A DNA stretch of 64,000 nucleotides from an uncultured Clostridia bacterium (GTDB lineage: Bacteria; Bacillota; Clostridia; Oscillospirales; Acutalibacteraceae), in NCBI GenBank assembly GCA_938034875.1, contig CALHND010000005.1:124001-188000 (forward strand), in the 5' to 3' direction. A program made the position numbers and the translations under genes. The stretch's first letter is position 1. Each line of letters begins with the position of its first letter. The notes beneath the pieces are model-generated. The model was not told where the DNA came from, made no database searches, and worked only from the letters and a program-made list of their open reading frames with translations. Below are positions 17,594 to 27,587 of this stretch, piece after piece.

Positions 17594-19741
17594 ATGAAAA
17601 AGAGAATGTTTAGTCCGAATCTGTTTCGTGAATTTATGCGTCAGCTTCGGCTTCCGGGATATATTTTTACCGTAATTTTGTGCATTGAAGCAATTCTTAT
17701 CACTATTAGCGGAGTTATAAGCAGCACTCAATATGAAGAATTTAAAACCATTTCGTGCGAATTTCTTACAATGCATCCCCTTTCTGTGCTGTGCATATAC
17801 GTAATTGCGCCGATCATGGTGTTGTGTGCGCTGAACTGGGTTAATAAGCGTAACTCAAGCGATTTTTATCACTCGCTGTGCGAAACCCGTGAATGTGTGT
17901 TCATAAGCGCTTTTGCCGCTGCAGCCGCATGGATAGCGATCGCATTTGTATCCAGCACCTTTATTTCGGTTATATCGCACATGATTTTCCCGAGTATATT
18001 TATTGTGAACTATACATCGGTGCTTGTTTCAAGCTTTGTTATACTGTCCGGCTCACTGTTCATTGCCTCATGCATAGCTATTGCAATGAGCATTACGGGT
18101 ACCACATTTAACAATATTATCATTTCTGGAATACTGATTTTCTTGCCGCAATCAATTATATTTGCTGTAAGAACTGCCGTTATCGGTAACCTTTCTTTCA
18201 TGGCACGAGACGGCATATTCGGTCATTCGTACAATGCTCCATTTGCAATGATAGAGAGTTTATTTACAGGGCTTGGTTTTTCGGTTTTCGAAAGCATAGC
18301 CGCCGCTGTTTATACGCTTATTATCGCAATCGTTTACTTTGTTATAGCGGTGCGGCTGTTTAAAATTCGCAAAAGCGAATTTGCCGGAAACAGCGCCGTA
18401 GGTAAAAAAATGCAGGCTTTTTTCCGCGTGCTTGTGGGCACAGTATTTTCACTCATTCCGTGTGCTTTAATTTATTCCATAATAAATGCTAAAATAAAGT
18501 ACAATAGTGCTCCCCAAACAGATGAAATATTCATACTGTTTGTACTGTACATTATAATGATTGTAGCGATTTGCGTATATGAGCTTATCACAACAAAAAA
18601 GCTTCGCAACCTTATTTCCGCCGCAAAATCGCTCATTCCCATAACACTGGTGAATGTTGTATTGCTCGGCGCCATGTTCGGAGTTTATTACTGGGCAATT
18701 TCATTCAAACCCGATGCTGATGACATTAAATCGGTACAACTCGACAGCACTTCCATATCATATTACAGCGATGATAACTACTTTGACGCAATGATAGACG
18801 ATATTAAGCTTGACAGCCCAGAAATTAAAGAGCTGGTAAGCTCGTCATTAAAGAAAAACATCAACGCTGAAATCAATTATAGCCAAAGCTTTTTCAGTGG
18901 TGACGGTACTGAATACACCGTTACAATTAACACATGGTCGGGATCCCATAAACGAAGAATTTACTTAACAAGTGATGAAAACGAATCCCTTATAAACCAA
19001 CTTAACAGCAACAAGGATTATCAAAATGTATTTTTAAAGCTTCCAAAAGTCAATTCAACATCTATTGCCAGCTTTTACAATGGCGGATTTGAGTTAAATG
19101 ATAATCAGCGAGAAAAGCTGTATTCGTTAGTTCGCCAGGACTTTGCAAATATGGATTTCCGCGAGAGCTTTGATAAAGTAAATAATATGACTTATAAAAA
19201 CGATCCCGTATGTAATATTGAAATAACCATTCCGGTTAAGACAAAAAATTACAGATTTGCAATTTCTATAGATGAACAGACGCCACTTGCTTACAACTAC
19301 TTTATGGAGATTTCATGTGAGCATAACAAAGCCAATATTAGCAAAGTTGCAGATATTTTAAATGAATTTGTTCCGTCCGATGAATATAAAGAAACAGAGC
19401 AAACCCGCTTCGTTGATGTCTGCTTCTATAATGTGAAAGATAACGCTGGTATTGCATTTGCTCAACCGGTATACGATCAAGATATAGATTTTAAAAAGCT
19501 TGCCGAGTTTGTACGTAAAAACGGTAGCAAGGCTCCTACTGCGGGTCAGCCGATGATTTCGGTCTACTGCGAGGAAGTTAAAGATTGGAATGTCTATAAA
19601 GATGATTCATTTGCATGCTACATGTACATTCCGCTTGACAGCGACACTCTGCCCGATTTTTACCAATCAAACGGGAATACAGATGATAAGGAAAAATCGA
19701 TTAATGAGGATGTTACCTCGGCGACAGATACTATGGAATAA
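17594..19741 (+). CDS. ABC-2 type permease with large C-terminal extracytoplasmic region
   Basis: The 715-residue protein has about eight helices in its first 370 residues, beginning YIFTVILCIEAILI, and a segment NSSDFYHSLCETREC typical of YtrC/YtrD-like permeases. A final helix (LVNVVLLGAMFGVYYWAI, ~355-372) is followed by 340 hydrophilic residues, presumably outside the membrane. The substrate is unknown. The unusual length comes from that tail, which I cannot assign to a domain. The gene completes the GntR-regulated operon and ends at a strong bidirectional terminator. Confidence 0.8.
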   Translation: MKKRMFSPNLFREFMRQLRLPGYIFTVILCIEAILITISGVISSTQYEEFKTISCEFLTMHPLSVLCIYVIAPIMVLCALNWVNKRNSSDFYHSLCETRECVFISAFAAAAAWIAIAFVSSTFISVISHMIFPSIFIVNYTSVLVSSFVILSGSLFIASCIAIAMSITGTTFNNIIISGILIFLPQSIIFAVRTAVIGNLSFMARDGIFGHSYNAPFAMIESLFTGLGFSVFESIAAAVYTLIIAIVYFVIAVRLFKIRKSEFAGNSAVGKKMQAFFRVLVGTVFSLIPCALIYSIINAKIKYNSAPQTDEIFILFVLYIIMIVAICVYELITTKKLRNLISAAKSLIPITLVNVVLLGAMFGVYYWAISFKPDADDIKSVQLDSTSISYYSDDNYFDAMIDDIKLDSPEIKELVSSSLKKNINAEINYSQSFFSGDGTEYTVTINTWSGSHKRRIYLTSDENESLINQLNSNKDYQNVFLKLPKVNSTSIASFYNGGFELNDNQREKLYSLVRQDFANMDFRESFDKVNNMTYKNDPVCNIEITIPVKTKNYRFAISIDEQTPLAYNYFMEISCEHNKANISKVADILNEFVPSDEYKETEQTRFVDVCFYNVKDNAGIAFAQPVYDQDIDFKKLAEFVRKNGSKAPTAGQPMISVYCEEVKDWNVYKDDSFACYMYIPLDSDTLPDFYQSNGNTDDKEKSINEDVTSATDTME

Positions 19742-19744
19742 ATA

Positions 19745-19782
19745 AAAAAGCCGCAGCAGTGTAAAAACTGCTGCGGTTTAAA
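19745..19782. terminator. Bidirectional terminator between the ABC operon and murC
   Basis: AGCCGCAGCAGT pairs with ACTGCTGCGGTTT across GTAAAA, with A6 before and T-rich sequence after. It serves both convergent units. Confidence 0.88.
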
Positions 19783-19792
19783 TTATATTTAA

Positions 19793-21175
19793 TTAGTCTG
19801 CTAGCTTCTTTATCATGATTTTAGCGGCTTTGTAAATATCGCCGCAGCCGAGGGTGATTACAAGGTCTCCATCGCTAGCATTTTCAACTATATAATCGGC
19901 TATCTGCTCAAAAGTATCAAAATAAACCGAGCCGTTAATTTTTTCTGCAAGCTGTGATACTTGAATACCGTATGTGTTAACCTCGCGCGATCCCATTATT
20001 TGCGATAGCACCACCGTGTCGGCGATAGACAGCACACGTGCAAAATCGTCCAACAGCATTGCGGTACGGCTGAATGTGAATGGTTGAAACACGGCATAAA
20101 CGTGCTTAAATCCCATTGATTTTGCGGTATTAAGGGTCACTTCCAGCTCCTTGGGGTGATGTGCATAGTCGTCGGCTATAGTTATGCCATGTGGTCTGCC
20201 CAAAATTTCAAATCTGCGGCAAGCTCCGCCAAAGCGTGACAATCCGTACTGAACATCAGTTGGAGTTGCACCCGACTTCATCGCCGCTGCTGCCGCCGCA
20301 ACGGCATTAAATACATTGTGTCTGCCGGGACAGTTGAGCGTAATGTGGGTAAGCATTTCGTTGCCGTGATAAAGGTCAAATTCGTAAAAACCACCCTGGA
20401 ACATGGCAATGTTTTTAGCATAATAGTCATTGGTTTCACTCTCGCCTACGGTGATAACTGGAATATCAATGCCCGACGCAGCTATCATACTGCGCTCGTC
20501 GTCGCCGTTGACAATGGCGCAATTTGTTGCAGAATTAATAAATTGCCTGAATGATGCGATAAGCCGTTCAACCGTTTTAAAATATTCCATGTGGTCCTGG
20601 TCAATATTGAGCAAAACCGCGATATCAGGCGATTCTTTTAAAAATGTGTCAACATATTCGCACGATTCGCAGACAAGTGTTTCCGAATTGCCGCAAATGC
20701 CGTTTGCGCCGATTAGAGGCAGTTTGCCTCCGATTACCGCCGACGGAGAAAGATTTGCATCTTGAAGAATTTGTGTTATCATAGAGGTAACGGTCGTTTT
20801 GCCGTGGGTGCCGCACACGCCGATAACATTATCAAATTTGCGTGTTACTGCGCCGAGCAAATAGGAACGCTCCATGACCGGTATGCCGAGGCGTGCTGCC
20901 TCAATTAGTTCGGGATTATCTTTCATAATAGCTGCCGAATGGATAACAATCTCTGCACCGTGAACATTTTCGGGATTGTGTCCCACGGTAACCGGTATAC
21001 CAAGAGATTCTACACGGGCAAGTGTGTCGGTACGATTATTATCCGAGCCGGTCAGCTCATATCCTTTTTTCAGTAAAATTTCGGCAAGCGGACACATTCC
21101 CGCTCCGCCGATACCTATCATATGTATCTTTTTTACGCTGTCAATCAGCTTATCATATTCATTTAATTGCTTCAT
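19793..21175 (-). CDS. murC: UDP-N-acetylmuramate--L-alanine ligase
   Basis: The 460-residue enzyme adds L-alanine to UDP-MurNAc with ATP, the first amino-acid step of peptidoglycan precursor synthesis in the cytosol. It has the N-terminal Rossmann motif MIGIGGAGMCPLAE (residues 19-32), the Mur-ligase P-loop GTHGKTT (122-128), the Mur central domain with NIDQDHMEYF, and the C-terminal domain with DDYAHHPKE. Length is standard. It is a single gene divergent from cca. Confidence 0.96.
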   Translation of the reverse strand: MKQLNEYDKLIDSVKKIHMIGIGGAGMCPLAEILLKKGYELTGSDNNRTDTLARVESLGIPVTVGHNPENVHGAEIVIHSAAIMKDNPELIEAARLGIPVMERSYLLGAVTRKFDNVIGVCGTHGKTTVTSMITQILQDANLSPSAVIGGKLPLIGANGICGNSETLVCESCEYVDTFLKESPDIAVLLNIDQDHMEYFKTVERLIASFRQFINSATNCAIVNGDDERSMIAASGIDIPVITVGESETNDYYAKNIAMFQGGFYEFDLYHGNEMLTHITLNCPGRHNVFNAVAAAAAAMKSGATPTDVQYGLSRFGGACRRFEILGRPHGITIADDYAHHPKELEVTLNTAKSMGFKHVYAVFQPFTFSRTAMLLDDFARVLSIADTVVLSQIMGSREVNTYGIQVSQLAEKINGSVYFDTFEQIADYIVENASDGDLVITLGCGDIYKAAKIMIKKLAD

Positions 21176-21263
21176 AAAACCGCCCCTAAATTAAATTCAA
21201 GAGTTTATATTAACTCATAATAACACTTTTGCTGCGGTTTAACAACCACAAAGGAACATTTTT

Positions 21264-22433
21264 ATGGAAAAACTTATTATTCCGCCACCGATTGCGGCGG
21301 TAATTGAGAAAATTGAACAACACGGATTTGAAGCGTGGCTAGTAGGCGGCTGCGTGCGTGATCTGCTTCGTGGCCAAGCTCCCCACGACTACGATATTGC
21401 CTCAAATGCACCGTGCGAGGCTATTTGTGCAATGTTTGAGCGTGTTATTATGACGGGCATAAAGCACGGTACTGTAACAGTTTTATCGGGCGGCGAGCCT
21501 GTGGAAGTGACCCGCTACCGCATTGACGGAGATTATGCAGACCACCGCCGTCCCGATTCGGTTGAGTTTACTGGAAGTTTTTGCGATGACCTGAGCCGCC
21601 GAGATTTTACCGTAAATTCGATCGGCTACTCCCCTGCCAGAGGCATTTTTGACCCATTTGGCGGCAGGCAGGACATTGAAAACGGTGTACTGAGGTCTGT
21701 CGGTGACGCTGAAAAGCGATTTGATGAAGATGCGCTGCGAATAATGCGTGCGGTGCGATTTGCATCGACGCTCGGCTATGAAATAGAAAAAGACACATTA
21801 CGTGCGGCGGTAAACCTTGCATATACGCTGCAAAATGTCAGTGCCGAACGCATATATGCAGAGCTGAAAAAAACGCTCTGCGGGCACAAGCCATCACTTA
21901 CAGAAATACTGATCAAAAGTGGCGGACTGCGCCACATTGGACTAAGCGTGTGCGGCAGTTTATCTTTGCTCGACAATACCGACAACAATTTAAATGTGCG
22001 CTTGGCTGCGCTTATAGTTTTGTGTAATGCAAATCCGCATGAGGTCATGCAAAAGCTTAAATCGGATAAAGCTACCCGAGCCGCAGTTATTAAAATTTGC
22101 TCCATTTTAAATATATGCGAACCGCTTGACCGAGTTTCGCTTAAACGGCTTATGGCTAACACGACTATCGATGATCTGCACGCCGTTCTTACGGCACAAA
22201 CCGTACTTTTCGGTCGTAATACGGCCAAAGCTAAAACAGAACTCTCGAATATTGTCACTAATAACGAACCGTATCTTATAAGCCACCTTGCCATTGACGG
22301 AAATACGCTCGAACAAATGGGACTACAAGGCACAGATGTGGGCGAAACGCTTTCGATGCTGCTCGAGCAAGTATTGGCTGATCCACAGCTTAACACGGCG
22401 GACAAATTAAAAAATCTGATTGACAGGCACTAA
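21264..22433 (+). CDS. cca: CCA tRNA nucleotidyltransferase
   Basis: The 389-residue enzyme adds or repairs the 3' CCA end of tRNAs. The head domain shows VGGCVRDLLRGQAPHDYDIAS (flanking residues 27-47, with the catalytic DYD), the RYRIDGDY strand, and SRRDFTVNSIGYSP followed by DPFGG. The neck/body begins at RFDEDALRIMRAVRFASTLG. No HD phosphohydrolase motif is visible in the C-terminal half, so it is the shorter bacterial class II form. AAAGGAAC precedes the ATG. It is followed by a strong hairpin. Confidence 0.93.
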   Translation: MEKLIIPPPIAAVIEKIEQHGFEAWLVGGCVRDLLRGQAPHDYDIASNAPCEAICAMFERVIMTGIKHGTVTVLSGGEPVEVTRYRIDGDYADHRRPDSVEFTGSFCDDLSRRDFTVNSIGYSPARGIFDPFGGRQDIENGVLRSVGDAEKRFDEDALRIMRAVRFASTLGYEIEKDTLRAAVNLAYTLQNVSAERIYAELKKTLCGHKPSLTEILIKSGGLRHIGLSVCGSLSLLDNTDNNLNVRLAALIVLCNANPHEVMQKLKSDKATRAAVIKICSILNICEPLDRVSLKRLMANTTIDDLHAVLTAQTVLFGRNTAKAKTELSNIVTNNEPYLISHLAIDGNTLEQMGLQGTDVGETLSMLLEQVLADPQLNTADKLKNLIDRH

Positions 22434-22442
22434 TCTATCACC

Positions 22443-22488
22443 AGTCTCATAGAATGTTGGTAAGAACATTCTATGAGACTTATTTTTT
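22443..22488 (+). terminator. Perfect 16-bp hairpin with T-tract between cca and dpaA
   Basis: AGTCTCATAGAATGTT (22443-22458) and AACATTCTATGAGACT (22465-22480) are perfectly complementary around six bases, followed by TATTTTTT. It fits a terminator of cca. The T-tract runs directly into the dpaA ribosome site (GGGGTGG, 22489-22495), so there is no room for a dpaA promoter after it. Confidence 0.8.
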
Positions 22489-22500
22489 GGGGTGGCTAGG

Positions 22501-23295
22501 GTGCAATTTAATATAATTGGCGGAGATAATCGTTTTGAAATACTAGAAAAAATGCTAACTGAATCGGGACACACCGTGAGTAAAAATGCGCGTGTATTTA
22601 TACTGCCGCTGCCTGTCAGCCGCGACGGTGTAACTGTTAATGCGCCACGCCAAAAAGATAAAATTTTGTTGGCGGACATCATTCAAAACACTGAAGAAGG
22701 CGATATTTATTTCGGCGGTCTTATACCGGAGGATTTTGCTCTTAAGCTGCGTGCAACGGGCGCAGTCGTTTTTGATTACAACGCGTGCGAAGAATTTGCT
22801 CGTCTCAACGCCGTGCCCACGGCAGAGGGTGCTCTTGCTTTGGCAATAGAAAGCACCGATTATTCACTACGCGGTGCAAAATGCCTTGTGTCAGGCTATG
22901 GCAAAATCGGTAAAGTGCTGGCACAATATCTTTCGGCGCTGGGAGCCGATGTAACAATTAGTGCGCGCAAGGAAGCTGACTTTTCAGCAGCAAATCAGCT
23001 TGGGTTGAAGCACATTCACTGCAATGAAATTGCTTTGCATATTGCCGATTATCCGCTGATTTTTAACACCGTACCGCATCGCATTTTTACCGACAAAGCA
23101 ATATCCGCCATCAGTAGCGGGTGCCTGTACATCGAGCTTGCTTCCGTCCCATACGGAATTGACTTTGACACTGCGCGTGCGGCCGGTATAACGCTGATAA
23201 ATGCTCCGTCACTGCCAGCTAAGGTTGCTCCCGTTACAGCGGCGAAAAACATTAAAAACACAATTTTCCATATCATACGGGAGGAATTTACATGA
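22501..23295 (+). CDS. dpaA: Dipicolinate synthase subunit A
   Basis: The product (264 residues) has the NAD(P)-binding fold with VSGYGKIGKVLAQYLSALGADV near residue 130 and ends with the DpaA pattern of PSLPAKVAPVTAAKNI. With DpaB it makes dipicolinic acid from an L-lysine pathway intermediate in the mother cell for loading into the spore core. I choose the GTG at 22501 because GGGGTGG lies five bases before it. A GTG at 22492 overlaps that site. The stop overlaps dpaB by four bases. Confidence 0.92.
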   Translation: MQFNIIGGDNRFEILEKMLTESGHTVSKNARVFILPLPVSRDGVTVNAPRQKDKILLADIIQNTEEGDIYFGGLIPEDFALKLRATGAVVFDYNACEEFARLNAVPTAEGALALAIESTDYSLRGAKCLVSGYGKIGKVLAQYLSALGADVTISARKEADFSAANQLGLKHIHCNEIALHIADYPLIFNTVPHRIFTDKAISAISSGCLYIELASVPYGIDFDTARAAGITLINAPSLPAKVAPVTAAKNIKNTIFHIIREEFT

Positions 23296-23867
23296 ACACA
23301 ACTAAAGTGGGATACGCAATGTGCGGCTCTTTCTGCACATTAAGAAAAGCCGTTGACGAAATGAAAGCCCTAAAAGAAAAGGGGTTTGATATATATCCGA
23401 TAATGTCCCCTATCGTGCTTGAAACCGATACACGTTTCGGTAAGGCAGAAGATTTTTGCAACGAGGTACGAGAAATATGTGGTAAAGATATAATTTCCAG
23501 CATTGTAGAAGCCGAGCCGATTGGGCCGAAGGCACTACTGGATGCGCTTATTGTAGCTCCGTGTACGGGTAACACCGCTGCAAAAATTGCAAGCGGCATA
23601 ACAGACACATCGGTGTGTATGGCAGCAAAAGCACATATGCGAAACGGGCGCCCCGTTGTGCTTGCAATTGCAACCAATGATGCTCTTTCATCATCGGCAA
23701 AAAACATTGGTGCGCTTATGAACACAAAAAATATTTATTTTGTGCCATTTGGTCAGGACGATGCTCACAAAAAGCCGACCTCGCTGATATCAGACTTTTC
23801 TCTTATTTACGACACTCTGATGGCCGCACTTGACGACAATCAAATTCAGCCGATACTTCTTAAATGA
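23292..23867 (+). CDS. dpaB: Dipicolinate synthase subunit B
   Basis: The 191-residue flavoprotein-like subunit has the motifs GYAMCGSFCTL near the N-terminus, PIGPKALLDALIVAPCTGNTAAKIA in the middle, and VPFGQDDAHKKP near the C-terminus, all DpaB marks. It supports DpaA in oxidising the dihydrodipicolinate-type intermediate to dipicolinate. It shares an ATGA overlap with dpaA and ends at a bidirectional terminator. Size is normal. Confidence 0.92.
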   Translation: MNTTKVGYAMCGSFCTLRKAVDEMKALKEKGFDIYPIMSPIVLETDTRFGKAEDFCNEVREICGKDIISSIVEAEPIGPKALLDALIVAPCTGNTAAKIASGITDTSVCMAAKAHMRNGRPVVLAIATNDALSSSAKNIGALMNTKNIYFVPFGQDDAHKKPTSLISDFSLIYDTLMAALDDNQIQPILLK

Positions 23868-23871
23868 AATT

Positions 23872-23905
23872 AAAAGACTGCAAACCGATGTTTGCAGTCT
23901 TTTGT
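23872..23905. terminator. Bidirectional terminator between dpaB and trmL
   Basis: AAAAGACTGCAAAC and GTTTGCAGTCTTTT form a perfect 14-bp stem around CGAT. Confidence 0.88.
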
Positions 23906-23918
23906 GCATTATTTTTAT

Positions 23919-24434
23919 TCAGTCGCTTAGCTCTGCCGCATCCCAATCGTATTGGGTAAGCTTGCCCTCATTTTGCAGCTCGGGATAACCCCATTGGCGC
24001 AGCGTTTCGTACACACCGACAGCCACTGAATTGGACAAGTTCAGACTCCGCGCTCCCCCTATCATAGGTATGCGGATACAACGGTCAGGATTTTCGTAAA
24101 GCAATTTTTCCGGCAAACCGTGGGTTTCAGCTCCAAAAAACAGATAGCAGCCATCCGGATATTCCACATCAGAATAATTATTAAGCGATTTCGTGGAAAA
24201 GTAATAAAATTCACCCGTGTTTTTGCTGAAAAAATCGTCCAAATTATCGTAAAAGGTAATGTCAAGAAAATGCCAGTAATCCAAACCTGCACGCTTTAAC
24301 TTTTTATCATCTATCGTAAACCCCATGGGTCCGACAAGGTGCAGTCTTGCGCCTGTTGCGGCACAGGTCCGTGCAACATTACCCGTGTTTTGCGGTATTT
24401 GCGGCTCGACCATTACAATATTAAGCACTGACAT
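23919..24434 (-). CDS. trmL: tRNA (cytidine(34)-2'-O)-methyltransferase
   Basis: The 171-residue SPOUT enzyme methylates the ribose of the wobble base of certain tRNA-Leu isoacceptors using SAM. It shows the diagnostic start NIVMVEPQIPQNTGNVARTC, GPMGFTIDD, FGAETHGLP and IPMIGGARSLNLSNSVAVGVYE, the knotted SAM site. I start at the ATG at 24434 (MSVLNIV), because the longer frame adds 15 residues that disagree with the family. Length is slightly above TrmL of E. coli, with a short acidic tail. Confidence 0.93.
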   Translation of the reverse strand: MSVLNIVMVEPQIPQNTGNVARTCAATGARLHLVGPMGFTIDDKKLKRAGLDYWHFLDITFYDNLDDFFSKNTGEFYYFSTKSLNNYSDVEYPDGCYLFFGAETHGLPEKLLYENPDRCIRIPMIGGARSLNLSNSVAVGVYETLRQWGYPELQNEGKLTQYDWDAAELSD

Positions 24435-24570
24435 TAAAAACAACTCACTTTTTATTATTTGTTTAATATTGTAGCACAATCAAGCATGCATTACAAGTTG
24501 ACATAAGGCTTGTATTATAGTAAAATAAAGCCGAATATAGATGTTCTTGAAAAAGGGAGGCGAACGGCAA

Positions 24571-26205
24571 TTGATACAGTTGATCGCTGAATATTTCTGT
24601 TGGTTGATAAGATTTATCATTCCTGTTGCTGCCGTTGCTGTAATCTACCTTTGCGCAAGAATTTTGCTTTCTCAAAAAGCGGACAAGCACATACTTGCAG
24701 AGTTGTCAGACAGAAAAGGAAATGTTTATCCCATTACTTCATACGAAAACGCCATCGGTCGCGGAAAACAATGCGACATTTGCTTACCGTCAAAGCGTGG
24801 TTCGCTTCGTTCAGCCGCAATGACACTTAAATCGGACGGTTGGCACATATTCCCCGTGAGCAGTGTTGGTGTGCTGGTAAACAGGGAGCGTATAGACAGC
24901 GACACGCTGCTTAATCATGGTGACATCATTACTGTATCAGGTGTCGAACTGGAGCTTGATGACAGAATTGAGCCCGACATTCCATACGATACAACACCTG
25001 AGCTTAACCGAGTAAGAGCAAAATGCGCCGCTGTTGCGCTGACCATGCTGCAAATAATGACTGCCATTACACTTTTAATTCACTATTCGTTAGACAGCGA
25101 TGCCGCTGCTCAAATATGCGGTTGCTTCGGCGGACTGATCATAGTTGAGTGGATATACATGGCGGTAATGAAGTTTAATAACATTGCAGTCGAACTACTC
25201 GCATTTTTTCTGTGTACCTTTGGACTATGTGTAGCGGCAAGTGCCGTTCCTACATCACTGTATAAGCAGTTTATTGCCATGGTGCTTGGCTTGGTGCTTT
25301 TTCGAGTGCTCTGCCTCATTCTAAGCAACCTTGCGCTCACCATGCGTCTGCGATATGCAGTTGGAATTTGCGCTGTGGGACTTTTAATGTTCAACATTGT
25401 CTTTGGCACCGAGCTAAACGGAGCTAAAAACTGGATCGACCTTGGTTTCATAACTGTACAGCCATCCGAATTTGTAAAAATTGCTTATATTTTTGCCGGA
25501 TGCGCTACTTTAGAAAGACTTATAACCACAAGAAATTTGGTGCTGTTTACGGGATTTTCAGCTTGCTGTCTTTTACCGTTATTCATTATGCGAGATTTCG
25601 GCACCGCATCAATATTTTTTATCGGAATGCTCATTATAGCTTTTATGAGATCGGGTGACCTGAAAGCAATATTGCTGTTTGTTGCGGCGGCAGTCGTCGG
25701 TGCAGCTGCAATAATTACTCTTAAACCGTATGTTGCAAGTCGATTTGCCACATACCGCCACGCTTGGGAGTTTCCATATGAGGGTGGCTACCAACAGGTC
25801 AGCACAATGGTTGCAATAGGCAGTGGTGGGTTGTTTGGCGTTGGAGGAGGCAAAGGAAATCTTGACCTTGTTTCAGCGGCAGATACCGACCTTGTTTTCG
25901 GATTCGTCGTCGAAGAATGGGGACTAATCATCGGACTTTGTTGTGTGGCTGCACTGATAATTTTTGCACTATATGCTATAAAACGCGCTTGCGCAACCGA
26001 ATCTGCATATTACGCCATTGCAGCGTGTGCCGCATCGGGTATGTTTCTTTTTCAGGCGGCGCTTAATATTTTCGGTTCAACCGACCTTTTACCGCTTACC
26101 GGCGTTACCCTGCCGCTGATATCAAACGGTGGATCATCCATGATGGCAAGCATGGGCATGCTGGCATTCATAAAAGCAGTCGGACTGGGAGGTAACCGCG
26201 AATGA
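24571..26205 (+). CDS. FtsW/RodA/SpoVE-family glycosyltransferase with N-terminal FHA domain
   Basis: The product has an N-terminal membrane helix, a cytoplasmic FHA domain (residues ~45-130; IGRGKQCDICLPS, LLNHGDIITV), and about ten further helices of the SEDS family. SEDS marks are NWIDLGFITVQPSEFVKI, MRDFGTASIFF, and the C-terminal LPLTGVTLPLISNGGSS. SEDS proteins polymerise lipid II into glycan. The FHA fusion suggests control by Ser/Thr phosphorylation. The best start is TTG at 24571, 10 bases after GGGAGG; an ATG at 24541 lies upstream of that site. It overlaps the following PBP gene by 4 bases, the usual SEDS-class B PBP pair. Confidence 0.88.
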   Translation: MIQLIAEYFCWLIRFIIPVAAVAVIYLCARILLSQKADKHILAELSDRKGNVYPITSYENAIGRGKQCDICLPSKRGSLRSAAMTLKSDGWHIFPVSSVGVLVNRERIDSDTLLNHGDIITVSGVELELDDRIEPDIPYDTTPELNRVRAKCAAVALTMLQIMTAITLLIHYSLDSDAAAQICGCFGGLIIVEWIYMAVMKFNNIAVELLAFFLCTFGLCVAASAVPTSLYKQFIAMVLGLVLFRVLCLILSNLALTMRLRYAVGICAVGLLMFNIVFGTELNGAKNWIDLGFITVQPSEFVKIAYIFAGCATLERLITTRNLVLFTGFSACCLLPLFIMRDFGTASIFFIGMLIIAFMRSGDLKAILLFVAAAVVGAAAIITLKPYVASRFATYRHAWEFPYEGGYQQVSTMVAIGSGGLFGVGGGKGNLDLVSAADTDLVFGFVVEEWGLIIGLCCVAALIIFALYAIKRACATESAYYAIAACAASGMFLFQAALNIFGSTDLLPLTGVTLPLISNGGSSMMASMGMLAFIKAVGLGGNRE

Positions 26206-27554
26206 AACAAATGTCAAAGCGAGCACTGTTTTTGCTGCTGTTTACAGCCGCATTTGTTGTAGGAATATTTTCGCTTAGCTATTTATCGCTTTTCCATGGT
26301 GACGACTGGGCATCCTTTTCGGCTAATAGACACATTTATAAAAATGGTGTAATGGTAAACGCAGGTGACATTACCGACCGAGACGGCACAGTACTTGCCA
26401 CTACCGAAAACGGTGAGCGACTGTATAATTCAGATTACAACACACGGGTATCCACCCTGCACGCCATTGGCGATTTTGAAGGGTTTATAAAAACGGGACT
26501 GTCAACCAGCCACTGGAACGACCTGACTGGATATAATCCTGTCACAGGTCTGTACGATGCAAAAAACGGCGGAAACAACATTAAAATGACGGTCAGCACC
26601 AAATTAAACAAGGTTGCACTGAAAGCATTCGGCAATTACAGTGGTACTGTGGGAGTATACAACTATAAAACAGGCGAAATGCTGTGCATGGTATCATCCC
26701 CATCGTACGACCCCACCAAAAAGCAAGATGCCGATGGCGGCATTTATATAAACCGCTTTCTTTCGTCATCTTATCCGCCAGGGTCAACCTTTAAGCTGGT
26801 GACTGCGATTGCCGCACTTGAAACCATGCCAGACGCGCAAAGCCGCACTTACGAATGCGACCATGGCACTATTATAGGCGGTGAATTGATTTCCTGCATG
26901 GCAAAGCACAATACTCTTTCTATGCGAGATGCACTTGCAAAGTCGTGCAACGCATATTTTTCACAGCTTTCGGTAGGTATTGGCGCGGATACAATGCAAA
27001 AATACGCCGACAAACTCGGATTTAATTCACCGTGTGAAATTGACGGCATTGTAGCAAAAACAAGCAGCGTTGACCTATCAAAAATACGCGATGTTGATTT
27101 AGGCTGGGCAGGAATGGGGCAATACACCGACCTTGTAAATCCGCTACACTATCTCACACTGATGGGCGCTATTGCCGGTGGCGGAAAAGCAGTTAAACCA
27201 TATATGATTGATTCCATTACCACCCATGACGGCATCGAAATTTATAGCGGCAGCTTATCGTACACCTCGCGAATGTTTTCTGAATCCACCGCGACCATAT
27301 TACACGAAATGATGCGTAACAATGTATCCTCCAATTATGGAGACTATCGTTTCCCCGGACTGAATGTATGTGCAAAGACAGGTACAGCCGAGGTTGACAG
27401 CGGCGTTACACCGCACTCTTGGTTCGTCGGATTTGTAGAAAACAGCGATTGTCCGCTTGCATTCGTTGTAGTTGCCGAAAATGCAGGTGCTGGTGTTGGG
27501 GTGGCAAGAACGATTGCCAACAAGGTGCTCCAGGAAGCTAAAGAAATAATTTAA
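26202..27554 (+). CDS. Class B penicillin-binding protein (transpeptidase)
   Basis: The 450-residue protein has an N-terminal membrane helix (residues 8-30) and a transpeptidase domain. The domain carries the catalytic STFK at 195-198, SCN at 248-250 and KTGT at 392-395. The short N-terminal part is typical of PbpA-like PBPs of Clostridia and Actinobacteria. It cross-links peptidoglycan stems outside the membrane. Coupling to the upstream FHA-SEDS gene by ATGA overlap indicates a dedicated polymerase-transpeptidase complex. Whether it serves elongation, division or sporulation cannot be told. Confidence 0.92.
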   Translation: MKQMSKRALFLLLFTAAFVVGIFSLSYLSLFHGDDWASFSANRHIYKNGVMVNAGDITDRDGTVLATTENGERLYNSDYNTRVSTLHAIGDFEGFIKTGLSTSHWNDLTGYNPVTGLYDAKNGGNNIKMTVSTKLNKVALKAFGNYSGTVGVYNYKTGEMLCMVSSPSYDPTKKQDADGGIYINRFLSSSYPPGSTFKLVTAIAALETMPDAQSRTYECDHGTIIGGELISCMAKHNTLSMRDALAKSCNAYFSQLSVGIGADTMQKYADKLGFNSPCEIDGIVAKTSSVDLSKIRDVDLGWAGMGQYTDLVNPLHYLTLMGAIAGGGKAVKPYMIDSITTHDGIEIYSGSLSYTSRMFSESTATILHEMMRNNVSSNYGDYRFPGLNVCAKTGTAEVDSGVTPHSWFVGFVENSDCPLAFVVVAENAGAGVGVARTIANKVLQEAKEII

Positions 27555-27587
27555 TTAATTATAAAATAAATGAAGGGACGATATATA

